From NCBI RefSeq assembly GCF_001625215.2, contig NC_030386.2:24832545-24896544 (forward strand): 64,000 bases of DNA, read 5' to 3'. The translations under genes and the position numbers were made by a program. The notes under the pieces are model-generated. The model was not told where the DNA came from. It saw nothing but the letters and a program-made list of their open reading frames with translations, and did not search any database. Every line of letters starts with the position of its first letter. The stretch's first letter is position 1. Of the stretch, positions 57,177 to 64,000 are shown one piece after another. This stretch comes from Daucus carota subsp. sativus (taxonomy: Eukaryota; Streptophyta; Magnoliopsida; Apiales; Apiaceae).

Positions 57177-59988
57177 ATGGCGATGAGACGTGGTGCTGCT
57201 TCTGCAATTCGGGCCTTGGCTTCACAGCGTTACTCTGCTTCTTCATCCATCACCACTAGACTTTTTCATGTACGTGTCTTCTCTTTTATGTCTTCCTTTT
57301 AGTTTTATGAGTACTTGTGAATGCTTGATTTTGATGAATTTAGGTGCTAAATCATACTTTAGTTCACACACTGACGCGCAAATCTCTCTCTCCCTCTCTA
57401 GTTTTGCCTGCTTGAATTCTGGTTTTTTTAACTAAAGATCATGCTGAATTGCTGATTCACTTGAGTGGAAATTTTAAATTCAATTTTGGTATTTTTATGT
57501 AATTGGAAACTGCAAAACATAGTTGATACATCTTAGATAGTTCAATTTCGACGAGTGAGCAGTGCCCACAAGGGATCGGACTACTTATTTTATTTGTGCA
57601 AAAGCACATGTTATAAGTGTTATTGTTTTTGATGCTGGGGTGCTTTTGCCAGATGTCTATGTAAAAAATTGATAATATAATACTTGTAAAAAGGGATTCT
57701 CGTGAATACCAGTGGAATCCTAAATATACTTTTATATAAAAAGATAACTCTTTATTAAAACCCTGATGATTTCTCACATGTTTCTCCTTTTACAACTACT
57801 ATAGTATTTTTAGTATATCACTTGTAATGAGCAAAAACCATACTACGATTACATTCATTGTGTGGTTCAATTGTGGATATCGATGAATGTATCATTGATG
57901 CATCCTGCTTCAATATAATATTCAGCAATATAAAAATGTGTACACATTCCCTTTCAGTAATGTTATAATTCTTCTTTTTTCCCTGAGATATTTTTGTTTT
58001 CTACTCAATTACCAGGCTTCCGCAGACAGCAAGAAAATTGTTGGTGTCTTCTACAAGGCAAATGAATATGCTTCGGCCAATCCAAATTTTCTCGGTTGTG
58101 CTGAGAATGCTCTAGGCATTCGTGATTGGCTAGAATCCAAAGGCCACCAATACATAGTCACTGATGATAAGGAAGGACCTGATTGTGGTAAGACATATTG
58201 ATCCGATTCTTGAGCTACTTTTTCAGATAAGCTACAACCTGGGTGGTGTTGTCATATTATGGATGATGCAGAAAGTGTTTGGTACTTTGGTTTACTAAAG
58301 TCATCATTTACATACACAGATGTGCAATATCTTTAAAAAACAAACAATTTAAAAGATGTTGTCTACATTAAAGAAAAATCTAGTCATAATGTTGTGACAG
58401 AGAATCAAAATGATGCACAGTGTTATACCTCTACATTAAAGCTGATGGTGTCATACCTGTAGTTCAGAATCTTCCGTATCATTTTATATGTTCATTTCAA
58501 TATATTACAATCATTGCCACTATCTCTAGGTGTTATACCTGTTGTTCAGAATCTTCCGTATCATTTTATATAATTGTTGCATAGTGACCTTCATATGAAT
58601 CAGACTATATGCAATATGTATTAAGTGTTGCATTTTGTTTGTGCTTTTTCTCAAGGTGCAGCTTACGTCGTTCACTGATTAATTTGTAATAAATATCCAT
58701 TATATGCTTTGCCTGATTTCAGAATTGGAGAAACATATTCCTGATCTCCATGTCCTCATAAGTACTCCCTTCCACCCGGCCTATGTTACGGCTGAAAGGA
58801 TTAAGAAGGCGAAAAATTTGCAGCTATTGCTCACAGCTGGAATTGGATCTGACCATATTGATCTAAATGCTGCTGCTGCAGCTGGGTTGACAGTTGCAGA
58901 GGTTACTGGAAGCAATGTTGTTTCTGTTGCGGAAGATGAGCTCATGAGAATCCTCATTCTTGTTAGGAACTTCTTGCCTGGATACCATCAGGTTATTAAT
59001 GGGGAGTGGAATGTTGCACAAATCGCGCACAGAGCTTATGATCTTGAAGGTAAAACTGTAGGGACTGTTGGTGCAGGACGTATTGGGAGGCTTTTACTCC
59101 AGAGGTTGAAGCCTTTTAATTGCAATCTCCTCTACCATGATCGACTTAAAATGGAACCAGAAATTGAGAACCAAATAGGGGCACAGTTCGAGGAGGATCT
59201 TGATAAGATGCTTCCAAAATGTGACATAATAGTCATCAACACTCCCTTAACTGAGAAAACCAAGTAAGAATTTTTTGCCCATGTTGGAACTTAAGATGTT
59301 TTGAATATTTGTCCGTACACAATGCAAGAAAATTGTGATTTGTTAATAAAGGTATCTGTAACATAGGGGACTGTTTGACAAAGCTAAAATATCCAAGTTG
59401 AAGAAAGGCGTTCTCATAGTTAACAATGCCCGAGGAGCTATTATGGATACACAAGCAGTGGTTGATGCTTGTAACAGTGGGCATATTGCAGGCAAGTTTC
59501 AAAGAGCTATATAACATTCTTATAATCCTTAGAGTGTAGACAAATTCTGTTTAGCTATTGTATGTATTCTACTGAATCTGCTTTGCTGATGTACAAATGT
59601 CCCTGCTTGAACTATCCACTGTGCATCAACCTCTAATTATGGTTTTTATCTTGGGACCGAATGTAGGTTACAGTGGAGATGTTTGGTACCCTCAACCTGC
59701 TCCAAAGGACCATCCATGGCGCTACATGCCAAACCAAGCTATGACCCCTCATATTTCAGGCACCACCATTGATGCGCAGGTCTTGAGATACAGTTCCATC
59801 AATGTTAGATTTATGTATATTTTTTTCATGTTGCAACATTTTGCTCACACACGTGTATGTGTATAACTGTGCAGTTGCGATATGCTGCTGGAGTCAAGGA
59901 CATGCTGGACAGGTACTTCAAGGGAGAAGATTTCCCTGCCCAACACTATATAGTGAAGGAGGGTGAATTAGCACCCCAGTACCGGTAG
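57177..59988 (+). CDS. FDH: Formate dehydrogenase (NAD+), mitochondrial
   Basis: Oxidises formate to CO2 with NAD+ in mitochondria; D-2-hydroxyacid dehydrogenase superfamily, usually stress-induced. Exons: 57177-57269, 58016-58187, 58723-59263, 59367-59491, 59667-59779, 59875-59988; in phase, 385 residues. N-terminus [20 protein letters not shown] is an Arg/Ser/Ala-rich mitochondrial presequence. Substrate-side motifs: [29 protein letters not shown]-binding GAGRIG at residues 205-210, followed by LLYHDR (Asp accepting the NAD ribose). [10 protein letters not shown] has the substrate Arg; [10 protein letters not shown] holds the catalytic His. C-terminus is [10 protein letters not shown], as in other plants. 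Intron 4 uses a GC donor (G/gcaagt at 59491/59492); all others are GT-AG. An upstream in-frame ATG at 57036 is separated from this start by a stop and is not used. Confidence 0.96.
58448..58571. repeat. Direct repeat of about 42 bases in FDH intron 2
   Basis: 58448-58489 and 58529-58571 both contain TTCAGAATCTTCCGTATC followed by ATTTTATAT, preceded by ATACCTGT. They are separated by 39 bases. Local duplication with no coding effect. Confidence 0.8.
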
Positions 59989-60200
59989 AGACTTGTTTTG
60001 CGGTTTGCGTTGATGGATGTATACTGAGATATCATTCGCCTAAATGTTATGCACCAATAAGTTGTCTCTGTAATCGGAACTTTCTGTTTCTTTCACTAGT
60101 TCCCTTTTGTGATGAAACGAATAAACGTGTTCTTTATGGAACTCAAACGAGCTTTTCTGGTTATTATCATGTGTGTTGCCGTTAGTTATCATACCACCAC

Positions 60201-60304
60201 CCTTTCATCCTATGGACATACTAGAAAGATGTTATATTCTAGAGCGGTTACTATGCATTATGCTCCTTTCATCCTGTGGACATACTAGAAAGATGTTATA
60301 TTCT
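60201..60304. repeat. 40-base direct repeat downstream of FDH
   Basis: 60201-60240 and 60265-60304 differ at a single base (CCTTTCATCCTATGGACATA versus CCTGTGG in the second). The spacer is 24 bases. It lies beyond the likely FDH polyadenylation region. Confidence 0.85.
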
Positions 60305-60486
60305 GTCGGCTTACAAAGACTCATGTTCAATATTTTGTGCACTTAGAAACAATTCGTCTTCTAAAACCACTGTTTTGTCTTTTCACTATGTATATTACAA
60401 GGGAAGGCAGAAAATAGTTCTTTTATAAAATATGCTAAGAATTCTGACAGCAAACAGAACATCATTAGTATGGATGAAAAAGCCTT

Positions 60487-60804
60487 TTAAGTTTCACTAT
60501 TTTGTCTAAGAAATTGCAAGTCCTTCATCTGCAGCTGTACAGCTTCTTTTGATAGCGGTTTGGGCTCCGGATATTTTTCTTCGATTCCCTCGGCAACTCT
60601 CTTTGCCTGGTCGCTAACAATCCTATTTATCTCTGATTTTCCAACTGTTGGGAAAACAACAGCAAGCATGATGCATAGTAACTGCTCATCCACTTCTTCT
60701 ATCGGGTCCCTTCCAAAACAACAAATATATATTGCTTCCATAGCTTTCTCCGCTCGAGCTTCAATTGGGATGCTAGGAGCAGGAGTTTTTGATTTTGATC
60801 GTTT
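60487..60804 (-). CDS. Terminal exon of an unrecognised conserved gene
   Basis: On the minus strand the sequence enters from an acceptor (cctgcag just before 60804) and encodes 105 residues to a TAA at 60487: KRSKSKTPAPSIPIEARAEK, then YICCFGRDPIEEVDEQLLCI, VVFPTVGKSEINRIV and the end SKEAVQLQMKDLQFLRQNSE. Codon use and balanced composition look like a real, conserved protein. The exon has no convincing ATG of its own (only one three codons beyond the acceptor, in the intron). Upstream coding exons were not found in the next 3 kb, so they lie beyond the window or the gene is broken. I do not recognise the family. Confidence 0.6.
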   Translation of the reverse strand, partial: KRSKSKTPAPSIPIEARAEKAMEAIYICCFGRDPIEEVDEQLLCIMLAVVFPTVGKSEINRIVSDQAKRVAEGIEEKYPEPKPLSKEAVQLQMKDLQFLRQNSET

Positions 60805-60994
60805 CTGCAGGTAAATTAACATACTTTATAAGTAAGCTGGAGAAGTTGAATCTTTAGCAGTTAATGATTGTCATAATCGAGAGACCGAAAAAGTGGTACT
60901 ATGTGAAAACCACAAGCTGCATTATGAAATTCATGCAAATAGTAGAATGTTGACCCGTTCGGCGTTCTATGAAGTTGTTAATGTAGAGACCCCT

Positions 60995-61313
60995 TAGAGC
61001 ATCTCCAGCAGTGTCTTAGTGTCTTCCTTATAAATATTATAAAATATTGAATCCTAGTGATTTAGGACAAGATATTGTATTTCAACTCCAACAATGATCC
61101 TTATAATTCATTCCTTATTATTATTATAATAATAAATTTGGAAAGAGATTGATAAAAGATGGAAGGAAGAGAGAGAAAATAAGTTACAATAAGAGAGAGA
61201 AATGATTTTTTTATTAAAGAAATCAAATAAGGCATGGCTAGTGGTGCCTCATTAATAAGGCATGGAAGGAGGATCCTAGTGATTTAAGGCACCTCTAAGA
61301 CACTGCTGGAGAA
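60995..61313. mobile_element. Tourist-like MITE with GAGCATCTCCAGCAGTGTC ends
   Basis: Left end AGAGCATCTCCAGCAGTGTC, right end reversed AGTTCTCCAGCAGTGTCTTA. Inner inverted strings include CCTAGTGATTTA. About 320 bases, non-coding, with a GA-rich stretch at 61150-61205. It lies in the presumed intron upstream of the exon at 60804. Confidence 0.7.
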
Positions 61314-62520
61314 CTACTTTATGTCACATTCCTTATAATTAGACTTAGCACATGAAATAGGGAAGCTGCTGGAGTTACTAGCCTTCATCCCTGAGACTCC
61401 TCTGCTTCCATCTATTCTCATTATCATACTGATGATTTTATTATATAAAAGGTGAATTATAGCCATCAGCCTGATCATCTAGTTCGCTCCAAACGATGAG
61501 TATTCACAAGTATTTTCATCTAGGGTTGCAAAGAAAGTTTAAGCTATCTAACAATTAGTTCAGGATCAAATGTTTAAATCCGCCTTACCACTTATCTCCA
61601 CCTTTTCCCTAAAGCAGGGTTATCCCTATTACTAGGATTTACATGCAAATAGCAATAACAGGCTGCCATTGATCGCAAAGACCACCAAGCTCTTTGTAAG
61701 AAATCCTCTTATAAGGTACTTGGCATTCCATCTAGAGGGCCGAGCGGCAGCCTCGAACCTAGTTCATAAGCCATAGGCAACCATTTCACTGGGAACAACA
61801 AGCATACTCTATGCTGAGGAGATGAGAAGGAAAACGCTCGCTAAATATAATAATTTTACATAGAATCAAACAGATTTATTGTAAAAGACAAATCATTCCA
61901 CAAGTTCAACCATAAGTTCAACCGACGGAATATCATTTAACTAGAACTATAGTACTGACAGCTTAAATTATCTATCGATTTGTAATGGTTTGCTCTCCTA
62001 ATATACATTCTTGTTGCAATTAGGTGTGTTTGAGAATTTTTTTCTGCAGAACATGTAGTGCAGTGTGGTTTCAGAGTTTATTATATAAACATGCACTGCA
62101 CCCCCGCACTCTTTAAAATATACCAAATTATATAATATATCAAACCAGGAGGTCCAGGAGTTTGGTTAACATAAGAACTAATTCTATCCTGATAAGCACA
62201 CTTGAAATAACTGAGTATTTTTTATCAGTAACTACAAACTGCTTATCCTGAGAACCACACTTAAGATAAATGGAAAATAATTTATTGTTTTTAGTAAAAT
62301 GCAAATTGTGTATCTGAATTTTGCGTGTACCTTGAGTTTCGATTGTGCATTTTGTGTATTATAAGTTTTTAGAAGTGTGAAAAGTGTATTTACAGTCAGT
62401 TTCGCATCTAACAGCTTGAGGGTACTTTGACAAATAGAAACAACAGGCAAGGACTAAATGTAATCACATCAACCAAGTGAAGACTGCAGTGCTTATTTGA
62501 AACTATACATATTCTTTCTT
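61314..62520. other. Unassigned DNA
   Basis: No gene recognised on either strand. Moderately AT-rich; may be intron of the minus-strand gene ending at 60487. Confidence 0.4.
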
Positions 62521-62522
62521 AA

Positions 62523-62985
62523 AGGAGTTGAGTTGGCCCAGTGGCAGGGTCCTAGAGATTTGGGTGCCCTAGACGACTTTTAAAAATGGTGTCGCTATTT
62601 TTCAAGACCGTAAAGGAAATTTTACATACATTCAAATTATACAATAACATAATCAAAAACATTATTTTAAAATAAATAAGACAATCAATTCAAATGCATG
62701 TAAATATATAAATGCATAAATTTATCAGTATATATTATATACTACATATGTGTAGATTTTTTGGTGCCCCTAAGATAGTGGTGCCCTAGACGTTCGTCTC
62801 GATCACCTTACCCAAGGGTCGGCCCTGCCCAGTGGTCAAGTACCCAACTCATTTAATTCCTGAGAAGAGCCTCCCTACTCAAGGATAAGGCTGCTAGCAT
62901 ACCCTCTAGTATCTGGTAAGGCTGCATACAGCCTACCCTCCTCAGAGCCCACTTTAGGCTCTCTTATTATGTATTATCATCAATT
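62523..62985 (+). mobile_element. tRNA-derived SINE-like element interrupted by a hAT element
   Basis: Around the hAT at 62545-62827, the flanks join to GAGTTGGCCCAGTGGTCAAG, which resembles a tRNA A-box head (TGGCNNAGTGG). Downstream the sequence continues AAGGCTGCATACAGCCTACC and CTCAGAGCCC, similar to the body of plant SINEs (AAGGCTGCGTAC), then a T-rich end near 62965-62985. No clear B box was found and target duplications are unresolved, so the call is tentative. Confidence 0.45.
62545..62827. mobile_element. hAT MITE with CAGGGTCC/GGCCCTG ends
   Basis: A 283-base element with ends CAGGGTCCTAGAG and GGGTCGGCCCTG, flanked by a perfect 8-bp duplication CCCAGTGG (62537-62544, 62828-62835). 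Inner inverted/direct strings GGTGCCCTAGACG occur near both ends. Non-coding. Confidence 0.8.
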
Positions 62986-63370
62986 TAGCAATCGAGTAGA
63001 ATAATTATAGATGAATTCCACGAGCTTCACAACCTCATCATTCTACATTGCTAATCACAATTCTTCTCCTATTGACGGTGGTCTCACCTTGGTCATAGTG
63101 CCGGACCACGAATTGTTCAGTGACATCACTCTTACTTTAGGATTATAAACGATGCTCCAAATGGAATTGTTGCAGTCGAATGTACAGAACACCTTAAATT
63201 ATAAATAGCACTTAACAAATTCATCTCTCATTTTTCCCTCTAAAAACTTTCGTTCACATTATATCCAAAATACTCAAAGAGATGGTTGAAAAGTGTTGGT
63301 GAGGCTTGTCATTTGAAGAAGAATAGATTTCTAGATTCAATTCGGTTGAACACCGTGTTTTCTGGGGAAA
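62986..63370. other. Unassigned DNA
   Basis: No recognised gene. 63270-63370 has a moderately protein-like open stretch without family resemblance, cut by the following MITE. Confidence 0.35.
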
Positions 63371-63371
63371 C

Positions 63372-63655
63372 TAAGGCCATGTTTGATTGGAGGGATTATA
63401 ATCCCCGGATTATTACCTTACTGATCTCAATTGTAAAGAATTATAATCCCATGAATTCATATCCCAATCATTGTTTTACTCCATTTCTATAAGATTATAA
63501 TACCATGTGAGAGAAGGTATTATGATTCCATAGAAATAAATTAAAGAAGTGATTGCAATACATTCCCATGGAATTATAAATTTATAATCCCTTAAATGTA
63601 AAGAAAATAATGTAGTTATCCGGGATTATAATCCTTTCAAACAAACATGGCCTTA
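63372..63655. mobile_element. PIF/Harbinger-like MITE with AAGGCCATGTTTGATTGG ends
   Basis: Left end AAGGCCATGTTTGATTGGAG then GGATTATAATCC; right end reversed AAGGCCATGTTTGTTTGAAA then GGATTATAATCC. Flanked by CTA and TAG/TTA-like bases. About 284 bases, AT-rich interior with repeated TTATAATCCC strings. Confidence 0.75.
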
Positions 63656-64000
63656 GAGAAGATTGTCAATGACAGCCCAACAAGTGAGAATGATATGGGT
63701 CTGTAGGAAGGGCTGAAAACGTATCTGGAAGCCCTAGTTACGGGCATGAGCTTGACAATCATGTTGATGGGGCTTAATATGGCTGAGGTTTAAATTTGTA
63801 CCAAAGAGGATACAATTGGAGCTGTGCAGGTTGAGGGTGTCAAGTAAATAAACTGTATTTGTCTATAACTAATATAAACTACTTTTATATAAAACCATTA
63901 AATGACTTTTAAAATTCTCAGGTTCTTATGCTCGCTTGTTTGATGTATTATTATATATACAGAGCTAAAATTCATTTTCCGACAGCTACTTTGTTTCATC
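63656..64000. other. Window end, nothing assigned
   Basis: 63656-63850 is less AT-rich than its surroundings and interrupted by stops in all frames; it might be decayed coding sequence. No family recognised. Confidence 0.3.

Noticed and set aside
1..64000. CRISPR arrays, operons, bacterial mobile elements
   Set aside because: The window is plant nuclear DNA; regular spaced repeats and ribosome binding sites are absent.
1..64000. LTR retrotransposons or endogenous viral sequences
   Set aside because: No reverse transcriptase, integrase, coat or gag motifs and no long direct repeats with TG...CA ends were seen.

Overview
This is a plant nuclear window. It holds multi-exon genes with GT-AG introns, chloroplast and mitochondrial targeting sequences, AT-rich intergenic DNA and many short DNA transposons. 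All genes have eudicot-type relatives, and the density and kinds of MITEs and Helitrons suggest an asterid, possibly an umbellifer. The species cannot be fixed from the sequence and the family-level guess is weak.

Six full gene models can be assembled with splice phases that agree throughout: a chloroplast/cytosolic beta carbonic anhydrase (6266-8535, +), the lumenal protease DEG1 (16931-10434, -), L-aspartate oxidase (24776-29568, +, with a 5' UTR exon ending at 23974), a kinesin-light-chain-related/CMU TPR protein (47273-45042, -), RNA polymerase III subunit RPC7 (51058-55535, +) and mitochondrial NAD formate dehydrogenase (57177-59988, +). A single-exon DUF1645 gene (281-1039, +) opens the window. 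The terminal exon of an unrecognised conserved gene (60804-60487, -) lies near the end. These are housekeeping genes (CO2/bicarbonate exchange, photosystem repair, plastid NAD synthesis, cortical microtubules, tRNA/5S transcription, formate oxidation). They share no pathway and no operon-like organisation.

Gene relics: an orphan C-terminal exon of a YSL/OPT metal transporter (30099-30359), a SAM-dependent methyltransferase pseudogene split by a Stowaway MITE (43464-44080), a duplicated and internally repeated scrap of aspartate oxidase intron 5/exon 6 (39578-39837), and an unidentified short ORF (38833-38636).

The intergenic DNA is a transposon archive. It includes seven Stowaway elements (TA target duplications), PIF/Harbinger-like MITEs, at least three hAT elements with 8-bp target duplications, a MULE-like MITE with a perfect 10-bp duplication, a CACTA MITE with a 3-bp duplication, three Helitrons (one inside another) and a run of elements each bounded by (TA)n. 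30419-33313 is one small MITE split by three insertions, one of which carries a fourth. The most unusual gene-level observation is that aspartate oxidase and RPC7, unrelated genes 25 kb apart, share the same 5' leader exon, its splice donor and several hundred bases of first intron (23824-24330 versus 49199-49915).
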